This document shows, piece after piece, positions 24,982 through 32,702 of a DNA stretch of 49,061 nt. The translations under genes and the position numbers were made by a program. Location: NCBI GenBank assembly GCA_009835985.1, contig VXWI01000016.1, forward strand, positions 1-49,061. Direction: 5' to 3'. Numbering within the stretch: position 1 is the stretch's first letter; every line of letters starts with the position of its first letter. A model generated the notes under the pieces. It was not told where the DNA came from. It did not search any database and saw nothing but the letters and a program-made list of their open reading frames with translations. This stretch comes from Acidobacteriota bacterium (GTDB lineage Bacteria; Acidobacteriota; Vicinamibacteria; Marinacidobacterales; Marinacidobacteraceae).

Positions 24982-26616
24982 TCAACGCCCCACGTACCCC
25001 GGGCCCCGCAGCACCTGCCCCGGCAGCTCGCCGGTCGGCTCGCCCTCGGCGATGATCGCGACGCCGTTCACGAAGACCCAGGGGATGCCGGTCGGGTAGC
25101 GCTCGGGCTCCTCGAAGGTTGCCTCGTCCTGGACCGTGTCCGGATCGAAGAGGACCATGTCGGCCTTCATGCCGGGGCGCAGCACCCCGCGGTCCGCGAG
25201 CCCGAGGCGGTTCGCGGGCGCCGAGCTCATCTTGCGGATCGCCTCCTCCAGCGTCAGGAGCCCCTCCTCGCGCACGTACTTCGCCAGGACCCGCGGATAG
25301 GTGCCGAAAGAACGCGGATGCGGCTTCCCCATCGGGGTCCGCATCCCCGCCGCCAGCGCGCTGCCGTCGGAGCCGATGTGGGTGAACGGCTGGGCGAGCG
25401 CCTGGACGAGGTTCACTTCCTCGTTCCCGAAGGAAATCTGGAACCCGTCGCCCTCCTGTTCGATCAGCAGGTCGAGCAGCCCCTCCTCGGGGGTCGTGCC
25501 CCGGGCTTCCCCGAGGTCCACGATCGAGAGCCCGTCCACCTCGTCCCGGAAGGAACTCACGAACGTCCGCCCCCAGCGGGGCCGCCGGGCTTCGGACTCC
25601 CGGAGTTCGGCCAGCAGCCGCTCCCGTTCGGCCGGGTCGGTCAGCCGCCCGAGCATCCGGTCCACGCCGCCTTCCTGCGCCCACGCCGGCAGCAGGGAGC
25701 GGAGGTAGGTCCAGCCCGCGATGTAGGGATAGACGTTCCCCGTCACGTCCACGCCCGTAGCCCGCGCCTCGGCGATCATCGCCGCATACTCCGGGATCCG
25801 GGAGCTCGACGTGGAGTTCAGGTGGTGGATCTCGACCGCGGTCCCCGCCTCGCGGCCGATCGTGATCCCCTCCGCGAGCCCTTCGAGGCCGCTGCGCAGG
25901 TGGGTCACGTAGATCCCTCCGTACCCGGCGGCCACCCGGGTGAGCCGGATGAGTTCCTCGGTGCTCATGAAGGCGTTCGGGATGTAGGCCAGCCCGCTCG
26001 CGATCCCGAACGCGCCTTCCTCCATCGCCTGGGCGACGAGGGCCTCCATCCGCTGCAGTTCCTCCTCCGTCGGATCGCGTTCCTCGTACCCGACCACGGA
26101 GGCCCGCACCTGTCCCGAGCCCACGTAGGAGACGACGTTCGGGCCCACCCCGGCGAACTCCAGCCGGTCGAGATAGCCCCCGAGGGTGGTCCAGTCCCGC
26201 TCGATGGGCGGGGCGACCATCATCGGGTCGTCCACCGCGGGCCCCATGACCGGCCCCGCGGAGAGGTGCTCGCCGAGCACCTCGGTGGTCACTCCCTGCG
26301 CGGTCTTGCTCAGGGCGCGGGGATCGACCACCAGCCCGTACTCCGAGTGGGCGTGCATGTCGATGAACCCGGGGGCGAGGGCCAGGCCCTCGGCGTCGAT
26401 CACCCGAAGGGCGTCCGGTTCGCCCGGTCCGACGCTCACGATGGTGTCCCCGGTGACGGCGAGGCTCCCCCGGAACCAGGGGCCGCCGGTCCCGTCGACG
26501 ATCCGCGCCCCGCGGATCAGCAGGTCAGCGGGTTGCGGGGCATCGGTGGCGGGCGGGCCGCACGCGGCCAGAACCAATGCCGTGAGTACTGCCGCCATCT
26601 GTGGAGTGCGTCTCAT
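24982..26616 (-). CDS. N-acyl-D-amino-acid deacylase / D-aminoacylase-like lipoprotein
   Basis: The 544-residue protein starts at ATG 26616 with GGGAGG upstream and has a lipoprotein leader (AVLTALVLAAC). It has the amidohydrolase layout: N-terminal LIRGARIVDGTGGPWFRGSLAV, metal motif PGFIDMHAHSEY, GVTTEVLGEHL near the bridging Cys/Glu region, YVTHLRSG, AVEIHHLN, a late Asp in HIGSDGSAL, and a C-terminal GVLRPGMKADMVLFD. These enzymes release D-amino acids from N-acyl derivatives. It is exported, as many acidobacterial amidohydrolases are. Together with the M19 peptidase it suggests use of D-amino-acid compounds. Confidence 0.88.
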   Translation of the reverse strand: MRRTPQMAAVLTALVLAACGPPATDAPQPADLLIRGARIVDGTGGPWFRGSLAVTGDTIVSVGPGEPDALRVIDAEGLALAPGFIDMHAHSEYGLVVDPRALSKTAQGVTTEVLGEHLSAGPVMGPAVDDPMMVAPPIERDWTTLGGYLDRLEFAGVGPNVVSYVGSGQVRASVVGYEERDPTEEELQRMEALVAQAMEEGAFGIASGLAYIPNAFMSTEELIRLTRVAAGYGGIYVTHLRSGLEGLAEGITIGREAGTAVEIHHLNSTSSSRIPEYAAMIAEARATGVDVTGNVYPYIAGWTYLRSLLPAWAQEGGVDRMLGRLTDPAERERLLAELRESEARRPRWGRTFVSSFRDEVDGLSIVDLGEARGTTPEEGLLDLLIEQEGDGFQISFGNEEVNLVQALAQPFTHIGSDGSALAAGMRTPMGKPHPRSFGTYPRVLAKYVREEGLLTLEEAIRKMSSAPANRLGLADRGVLRPGMKADMVLFDPDTVQDEATFEEPERYPTGIPWVFVNGVAIIAEGEPTGELPGQVLRGPGYVGR

Positions 26617-26685
26617 CTGCCTTGCCTCCCGGGGTCTCGCCCGCCCCGATTGGGGAGGGGACAGGCTAGCAGCCGGTGGCCGCTG

Positions 26686-26752
26686 TTTCCGGGTGAGGTT
26701 GTGACGTGCGCGGTGCGGAGCACCGCGGTGCCGGTCTGGAGACCGGCGTTCC
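26686..26752 (-). repeat. Two-hairpin element, copy C1, with a longer flanking repeat
   Basis: On the minus strand, hairpin 1 is GCCGGTC-TCCA-GACCGGC, followed by hairpin 2, CGCGGTG-CTCCG-CACCGCG. Both stems differ from family A yet pair perfectly. The stretch 26686-26739 recurs, nearly identical, at 41563-41619. It lies upstream of the Oar-like receptor gene. Confidence 0.82.
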
Positions 26753-26786
26753 AGGCCCATGCGCCATGCCGGCCTAGAATTCCGCC

Positions 26787-29700
26787 GTGGGTTTCGCCGC
26801 CGGGGAACAACACAAGCCGGGGCCGCTTCGTCCCCGGGCTCCGTGGTTCCTGGCGCTGGCGTTCGCCTGCCTCCACGCGCCCGACCTCGCCGCCCAGGCC
26901 GGCACCACCACCGGCGTCATCCGCGGCGAGGTGAGCGATCCGCTGGGCAACCCGGTGCCGGGCGCCGTCATCCTCATCCAGCACCGGGACACCGACCTGG
27001 TGACCACCGTCGAGAGTTCGGGTTCCGGCGGGTTCGTCCGCAGCCTGCTGCCCCCCGGGACCTACGACCTGACCGTCACCGCCGCGGGCGGGTTCGGCAC
27101 CGAGCGCATCGAGGGCGCGATCCTGCGGGTGGGGGAGGTGCTCGACTTCCACCTGGACCTCCGGATCGTGGCCGCCGAAACGGTGACGGTCTTCGGCGAG
27201 CTGCCGTCCCCCATCGAGACCACGGACTTCACCCGCTCCCAGCGCCTGAGGGAGGAAGTCGTGGACGCGGTGCCGAGCAACGGCCGCAACTTCGTGGACC
27301 TGGCCCTCCTCACTCCCGGCGCGTCCGTCTCCCAGGGGCCGGACGGCGACGAACTGAACATCAACGGCCAGCGCGGCATCTTCAACAACTTCATCGTGGA
27401 CGGGGCCGACTTCAACAACCCGTTCTTCGGAGAGCAGCGCGGCGGCCAGCGGGCGGCGTTCACCTTCAACCAGGACGCCATCGGCGAACTGGTCATCGTG
27501 AACCAGGGCGCCCCCGCGGAGTTCGGCCGCTCGGCCGGCGGATTCATCAACGTCATCACCAAGTCGGGCACCAACGAGATCGCCGGCTCCGCCCACTACT
27601 TCGGCCAGTGGGACGAGATCGCGGCCGAGTACTCCGCGGACCGGGGCGGCGGGAAGCCCGATTTCGGGCGGAACCAGTTCGGGGCGACGTTCGGCGGCCC
27701 GCTCGTCCGCGACCGGGCGTTCTTCTTCCTCGCCTACGACCAGCAGGCGGCGGCCGAGACCAAGCAGGCCACCCGCCGCGTCGCGAACCCGGCGAACCTG
27801 GAGCGGCTGGACGCCTTCCTCAACACCCGCTGGCCGGGGCTCTTCGAGGACGAGTTCGGGCCGATCCGGCGCACCGACGACGCGCGTTCCCTCCTCGCCA
27901 AGCTGGACTTCAACCTGAGCGGCCGCCACCAGGCCTCGCTCAAATACAACTACACCTGGTCGGAACAGGTGAACGGCACCTTCGACGTGGACTCGTGGGG
28001 CGCTTCCATGAACGGGATCGAGCGGGGCCACTCACACGCGGTGAACGGGAGCCTCCGCTCGCTGCTCACGAACGCGCTCTCGAACGAGCTGCGGGTCCAG
28101 TGGGCGCGGGAGGACCGGCCGCGCTGGTACGACGGCCCGCTGATTCCCGGCGCGGCCCTCCCGGGCCAGCCCCAGTTCGAACGGCTCGGCGGGCGCCCGT
28201 TCCCGGACATCGGCATGGACTTCGCGGACGGCTTCCGGATCGGGCTCCCGTTCTTCCTGCCGATCGATCCCGCTTTCGACGACCGGCTCCAGATCGTGGA
28301 CAACCTGTCGTACGCCACGGGTTCCCATCTCTTCAAGGCCGGGATCGAAGTCAACCGCACCCGGGTGGAGCAGCAGTTCATGGGCTTCGCCAACAGCCGC
28401 TACCTCTTCGATTCGGTGGACGGCTTTATCGGCTTCGCGACCCACGGGAGCGGCTACGTGCACTGCTCCGACGGCTCGGCGAGCACCACGGGAGGCTGTC
28501 CCGAGGGCGCCGCGATCACCGGGCCGGTGCTGCTCTACCTCCAGTCGGCGACCGTGCCCGGCATCCCGCCGGCCGAACTCGGCCGGCAGCGGGCGTCCAT
28601 GCACGAGGTCGGAGTGTTCGTGCAGGACACCTGGCATCCGGGCGAGAACGTGACGCTCGATCTCGGACTCCGCTGGGACGGGACGTGGCACCCCGACGTC
28701 TTCGTCGAACCGGAAGACACGTTCTTCGCGCCCTACCTCGCCGACCCGGCGTTCCCCTCCGACGGCCGGATCCCCCACGACCTCGACAACTTCCAGCCGC
28801 GCTTCGGGATCGCCTGGGACGTCGCCGGCGACGGCCGCACGGTGGCGCGCGCGGCGGCCGGCTCCTACGTCTCGCGCATCCCGCTGCTAGTGTTCGCCCA
28901 GCACCGTTCCACGAACGGGGCCTTCCAGCAGATCCTCTTCCGCAGCAGCGCCGACACCTTCCTCGGCCCGGTCCCGGAGATCGACCGGCAGCTCGACCCC
29001 CAGGCGACGGCCCCCTTCCTCCCGGACATCCAGGTCGCCGACCGGAACCTCGAGCTGCCGCGCACCTGGTCGTTCAGCGTCGGGCTCGACCGGGACCTCG
29101 GGCGTGGCATGGCGGCGAGCGCCAACTTCGTCTACGCGCGGACCGATCAGCTCTTCCGGTTCGTGGACCGCAACGCTGCCGCCTTCGGATCACCCTTCGG
29201 CGTCGGCACGCACCCGTCGGGCGGCGGCATCAACGCGCTGACCGTCGCCGAGAGCAGCGCCCGCTCGCGCTACCAGGCGCTGACCGTCGGGCTGCGCGGC
29301 TGGAGTTCGCTCGGGGACCGGCCGCTGACGTTCGAGGCCCACTACACCCTCGCCTTCGACCGCTCGGACGACGACAACGAGCGCGACCCGTTCACCTTCC
29401 GCTACGCCGATCCCTCGGACCTCGGCCCCGAGTTCGGCTGGTCGGACCGCGACCGCCGCCACCAGGTGAGCGGCTACCTGCTCGTCACCCTGCCGGGGGA
29501 TGTGAACTGGAACAACGTGTTCCGGGTCCTGTCCGCCTCACCGGCTTCGGAGCGGTGCGCCCTGCCCGGCGAGCGCGCGAACCAGCCCTCGGACCGCATC
29601 TGCGCCGACGGCTCCATCCTCACGCGCAACACCCTGCGGCGCGACAACGCGTTCTTCACCTGGGACCTGCGGATCTCGCGCGCCTTTGCGCTGCCGAACG

Positions 29701-29861
29701 GCGCGACGCTCGAACCCATCGTCGAGGTGTTCAACCTCACCGGCGCCGACAACTTCCTCGACAGCCACACCGGTTCGCTGCTCTTCAACTTCGACGGGAC
29801 GCTCCGCAGCGGCCTCGGCGACACCCGCCGCGGTCAGTTGGGCGTCAGCCTGCGCTTCTAG
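26787..29861 (+). CDS. Oar-like TonB-dependent receptor with carboxypeptidase-regulatory N-domain
   Basis: A 1024-residue outer-membrane protein. It has a signal peptide ending DLAAQ, then a carboxypeptidase-regulatory-like beta-sandwich (GVIRGEVSDPLGNPVPGAVILI ... LPPGTYDLTVTA), then a plug region (VPSNGRNFVDLALLTPGA, LNINGQRGIFNNFIVDGADFNNPFF, EFGRSAGGFINVITKSGTN) and a long barrel ending LGVSLRF. This is the OmpA-related or Oar type abundant in Acidobacteriota, thought to bind sugars, peptides or large ligands. The start is GTG 26787, without a clear ribosome site. A two-hairpin element begins just behind its stop. Confidence 0.92.
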   Translation: MGFAAGEQHKPGPLRPRAPWFLALAFACLHAPDLAAQAGTTTGVIRGEVSDPLGNPVPGAVILIQHRDTDLVTTVESSGSGGFVRSLLPPGTYDLTVTAAGGFGTERIEGAILRVGEVLDFHLDLRIVAAETVTVFGELPSPIETTDFTRSQRLREEVVDAVPSNGRNFVDLALLTPGASVSQGPDGDELNINGQRGIFNNFIVDGADFNNPFFGEQRGGQRAAFTFNQDAIGELVIVNQGAPAEFGRSAGGFINVITKSGTNEIAGSAHYFGQWDEIAAEYSADRGGGKPDFGRNQFGATFGGPLVRDRAFFFLAYDQQAAAETKQATRRVANPANLERLDAFLNTRWPGLFEDEFGPIRRTDDARSLLAKLDFNLSGRHQASLKYNYTWSEQVNGTFDVDSWGASMNGIERGHSHAVNGSLRSLLTNALSNELRVQWAREDRPRWYDGPLIPGAALPGQPQFERLGGRPFPDIGMDFADGFRIGLPFFLPIDPAFDDRLQIVDNLSYATGSHLFKAGIEVNRTRVEQQFMGFANSRYLFDSVDGFIGFATHGSGYVHCSDGSASTTGGCPEGAAITGPVLLYLQSATVPGIPPAELGRQRASMHEVGVFVQDTWHPGENVTLDLGLRWDGTWHPDVFVEPEDTFFAPYLADPAFPSDGRIPHDLDNFQPRFGIAWDVAGDGRTVARAAAGSYVSRIPLLVFAQHRSTNGAFQQILFRSSADTFLGPVPEIDRQLDPQATAPFLPDIQVADRNLELPRTWSFSVGLDRDLGRGMAASANFVYARTDQLFRFVDRNAAAFGSPFGVGTHPSGGGINALTVAESSARSRYQALTVGLRGWSSLGDRPLTFEAHYTLAFDRSDDDNERDPFTFRYADPSDLGPEFGWSDRDRRHQVSGYLLVTLPGDVNWNNVFRVLSASPASERCALPGERANQPSDRICADGSILTRNTLRRDNAFFTWDLRISRAFALPNGATLEPIVEVFNLTGADNFLDSHTGSLLFNFDGTLRSGLGDTRRGQLGVSLRF

Positions 29862-29862
29862 A

Positions 29863-29910
29863 TCGGAGCGCCGGCCTCCGGCCGGCATCGCCGACCGGAG
29901 GGAGGCGAAA
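29863..29910 (+). repeat. Two-hairpin dispersed element, copy A5
   Basis: Hairpin 1 is the standard GCCGGCC-TCC-GGCCGGC. The second is imperfect: outer CGCC/GGCG and inner CC/GG pair, with two mismatches between, then AAAT. It begins 2 bp behind the receptor stop and ends just before the stop of the convergent receptor gene. Confidence 0.8.
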
Positions 29911-29919
29911 TCAGCCGCC

Positions 29920-32229
29920 CTAATAGAACCGCAGCGAGTAGCTGATCCGGAAGCCGCGGCCCATCTGGGGGGCCATGTCCTTGATCAGCGAGTTGTGGTG
30001 GCTGTACTCGGCGTTGGTGAGGTTGTAGCCGCCGAGCGAGATGTTCGAGGTCGTGCCCGCTCCCACGAACACGTAGGAGGCGGTGAAGTCGAACACCGCG
30101 TAGCCGTCGGTCGGGGTCTCGTCGCGGTAGAGGCGGTCCATCCGGGAGGCCCAGCGTAGCCGGGGCGCGAGGCGCAGCTTGCCGACCGGGACGTCGAGCC
30201 GTAGGTGACCGCCGAGCGGGGGGATGCGCGGCACGTACTCGCCGCTCGCGAGCTTCGCGTCCACGTAGGCGGCGTTCGCCACGAGCTCGGCGGCGCCGAG
30301 GCTCAGGTGTCCCTCCGCTTCGAAGCCCTGGTAGGTCGCGTCCGACTGCTGGAACAGCCAGACGGGCAAGCCGCTGATCATTCCGCCCAGCACCTCTCCG
30401 AAGACGAAGTTGGAGATGTCGTAACGGAAGACGCTGAGGCTCCCGGTGAGCGCTTCCGAGCTCTGCCGGAGGCTCAGTTCGAGTCCCAGCGACCGTTCCT
30501 CGTCGAGTTCGGGATTGCCGATCTCGTACGCCAGGTTCCCGATGTGGGGGCCGAAGTTGTAGAGCTCCTCGAGCGAGGGGGCGCGGGTCGCGAGGCTCGC
30601 CACCCCGACCAGGGCGGTGGAGTCGCCCACCGCGAGCCGGGCGCCGGTGCTCGCCGACGCGGTGAGGAACGTGCGGTCCACGACTTCCGCCGGCCGGAGC
30701 GGGTTCGTGTCCTCCCCGACGTCGTAGGCGTTCCGCTCGGCGCGCGCTCCGAGCAGCAGATCGAGTCGGTCGTTCGCTTCGATCTCGTTGTAGGTGAAGG
30801 CCGCGAACGCGTTCTGCCGGGTCTCCGGCGCGAGCGCTTCGTGGCCCCAGGCCTCGTAGTCCCGCACGTTGCCCCAGACCCCGACGCGGCTGTTCACCCG
30901 CCCCGCCGGCTTCTTGAGCTCACCGCGGAACACGACCGACCGGTTGTCGAAGTGGGTCGCCACGATTTCTTCGCCACTGGCCTCGAAGGTCTCGATCTCG
31001 TCCTGGTCGTAGTCGGCGTAGCGGACCGTGAACTCCGCCTCGTCGAACACGAAACCGAGGCCGCGGAACCCGAAGTCGGTGCGGAACTGCCGCCGGTTCA
31101 TCGTGACGTCCACCGTCAGCGCTTCGTCGTCGCCGACCGGCCCGTGGTCGTGCCCCACGTGGCTGCCGTGGAAGTCTCCGGCGAACGGAACCCCGTAGCG
31201 GGCGTCATCGAGGCGCACGGTGCCCGAGAGCCAGGCCCGCTCGCCGAAGACACCAAACCCCGCCTCCCCCTGGTTCATGGAGCTCTCGGTGTTCTCGACC
31301 ACCCCGGCCGGGGAGTCGTAGTCCTCGGTCCGGTTCGCGTTGCCCCCGCCCCAGGCGAACCAGTTCCCGCCGGATGCCTGGGCGCGAACCCCTCCCCGCA
31401 TTCCCGCGTCGGCGGTCGAGTAGTCGAGGTTGGCCTGCCCCCGGAACCCGGGCGGCGGCGAGTGCGCCAGGTGGGACGCCATGGAGATCACGTTCACGGT
31501 GCCGCCGATGGCGTTCGACCCGTAGAGCAGCGTCGCCGGCCCGCGCACGACCTCGACCCGTTCGGCCTGGAGCGGGTCCACCGGCACGCCGTGGTCCGCC
31601 GACTGGCTGCCCAGATCACTGGTCCGCACGCCGTCCTCCATGGTGAGCACCCGGTCCCCGTCGAAGCCGCGCACGATGGGGCGGGCGGAGCCGGGGCCGA
31701 AACTGCGCACCGCCACGCCGGTCGTGCCCTCCAGCAGCTCCGCGAGATTGCGCGCCGGCTCGTTCTGGAGGTCGAGCCCCTCCATCGCGTGCACCGAGCC
31801 GAAGGTCTGGAACGGCGACGAATCGCTGGCCGAGGCGGTGACGGTGACCCGCTCGTGCATGCGATGCCGCGCCCCGAGGACGATGGGCTCGCCGAGCTCG
31901 ACGTCCTCCTCCTGTTCGATGGCGATCGCCACGGTCCGGACGGCGCTGAGGAAGCCGAGGTCCACGTGGAGGGTGACGGAACCGATGTGGTCGACGTCCA
32001 CGAAGGCGAAGCGGCCCTCGTTGTCGGTATGGACCACCTGGTCGGTCTCGATCAGCAGCACCTCGGCGTCCTGCGCCGGTTCGCCGGTTTCGGCGATGAG
32101 CACCGTGCCCGAGATCGTCGGATGCGCCCCGGCGGCGGTCGCTAGGGTGAGGCAGGCGGCGGGCAGAGCAGCCCGCCGGACGCCGCGAAGGACGGACGAA
32201 AGACGTGGAAGGAGAGGATTCCGCAGCAC
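29920..32229 (-). CDS. TonB-dependent receptor with a His-rich loop, probable metal uptake
   Basis: The 769-residue protein starts at GTG 32229 behind AGGAGG. A signal peptide ending AAGAH precedes a small carboxypeptidase-like domain (SGTVLIAETGEPAQDAEVLL), a plug (NLAELLEGTTGVAVRSFGPGSARPIVRGFDGDRVL ... VEVVRGPATLLYGSNAIGGTVNVI) and a barrel ending SYSLRFY. A loop near 31130-31170 reads FHGSHVGHDHGP, a likely Zn/Cu/Ni-binding cluster. It is a paralogue of the receptor at 32703-35000, and a small His/Cys protein gene lies upstream. The plug phrase PIVRGFDGDR is found in metal and porphyrin receptors of the ZnuD/HMA type. Confidence 0.9.
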   Translation of the reverse strand: MLRNPLLPRLSSVLRGVRRAALPAACLTLATAAGAHPTISGTVLIAETGEPAQDAEVLLIETDQVVHTDNEGRFAFVDVDHIGSVTLHVDLGFLSAVRTVAIAIEQEEDVELGEPIVLGARHRMHERVTVTASASDSSPFQTFGSVHAMEGLDLQNEPARNLAELLEGTTGVAVRSFGPGSARPIVRGFDGDRVLTMEDGVRTSDLGSQSADHGVPVDPLQAERVEVVRGPATLLYGSNAIGGTVNVISMASHLAHSPPPGFRGQANLDYSTADAGMRGGVRAQASGGNWFAWGGGNANRTEDYDSPAGVVENTESSMNQGEAGFGVFGERAWLSGTVRLDDARYGVPFAGDFHGSHVGHDHGPVGDDEALTVDVTMNRRQFRTDFGFRGLGFVFDEAEFTVRYADYDQDEIETFEASGEEIVATHFDNRSVVFRGELKKPAGRVNSRVGVWGNVRDYEAWGHEALAPETRQNAFAAFTYNEIEANDRLDLLLGARAERNAYDVGEDTNPLRPAEVVDRTFLTASASTGARLAVGDSTALVGVASLATRAPSLEELYNFGPHIGNLAYEIGNPELDEERSLGLELSLRQSSEALTGSLSVFRYDISNFVFGEVLGGMISGLPVWLFQQSDATYQGFEAEGHLSLGAAELVANAAYVDAKLASGEYVPRIPPLGGHLRLDVPVGKLRLAPRLRWASRMDRLYRDETPTDGYAVFDFTASYVFVGAGTTSNISLGGYNLTNAEYSHHNSLIKDMAPQMGRGFRISYSLRFY

Positions 32230-32321
32230 GGTGGGACCTCCTGTGGTCGCTGAATGCGGAGGAACCGGACGTTCAGGGCTGCCGGTGGAGCCGAACGGTT
32301 CCCGGTCTGACTTGCCGACGA

Positions 32322-32600
32322 TCAGGCGGGCGGCGCGCGGGGGATCGCCGAAGTCTGGCCCGGCTCCGAGGCGGCGAAACGGGTCACCGGGGCGCCGGGC
32401 CTCGACTCGTGCCGCGGGAAGCGGAACTCCGGCCTGCTCTCGAGAGCGGGGACTCCGGTTGCCGTGGCCTTGCAGATCCCGCAGGGGCTGTCCGTCTGGT
32501 CCTGGTGTTCGTGGGCCTGGACCGCAACCGGGGCGGCCAGCGCCAGCGCGGCCACCGCCGCTACCGCCAGGAATCGAAACCGGAGCCTGACGTGATTCAC
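32322..32600 (-). CDS. Small exported His/Cys protein, DUF2946-like
   Basis: A 92-residue protein from GTG 32600. The leader RFRFLAVAAVAALALAAPVAVQA is followed by HEHQDQTDSPCGICKAT, holding several His plus a C-x-x-C pair, and a Pro/Arg-rich tail. Such short HxH/CxxC exported proteins accompany copper- or other metal-handling receptors, and the position between two metal-type receptors fits. The ribosome site is weak (AGG). A longer reading upstream would translate a repeat element (MPAGGRRS) and is rejected. Confidence 0.65.
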   Translation of the reverse strand: MNHVRLRFRFLAVAAVAALALAAPVAVQAHEHQDQTDSPCGICKATATGVPALESRPEFRFPRHESRPGAPVTRFAASEPGQTSAIPRAPPA

Positions 32601-32637
32601 CGCGATGGGACCTGCAACCGGCGATGCTAACACCGGC

Positions 32638-32683
32638 TCGGAGCGCCGGCCTCCGGCCGGCATCGCGGCCCGGCGGGCCGCGA
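32638..32683 (+). repeat. Two-hairpin dispersed element, copy A6
   Basis: Hairpin 1 is standard. Hairpin 2 is CGCGGCCC-GGC-GGGCCGCG, followed by AC instead of AAAC. It is oriented plus, in the gap between the minus-strand receptor stop (32703) and the small His/Cys gene. Confidence 0.88.
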
Positions 32684-32702
32684 CAGGGTTGCTTCCCTTG
32701 GA

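Noticed and set aside
32601..32663. Upstream extension of the small His/Cys protein beginning MPAGGRRS
   Set aside because: That sequence is the translation of a two-hairpin element; the same peptide appears wherever the element is read in this frame.
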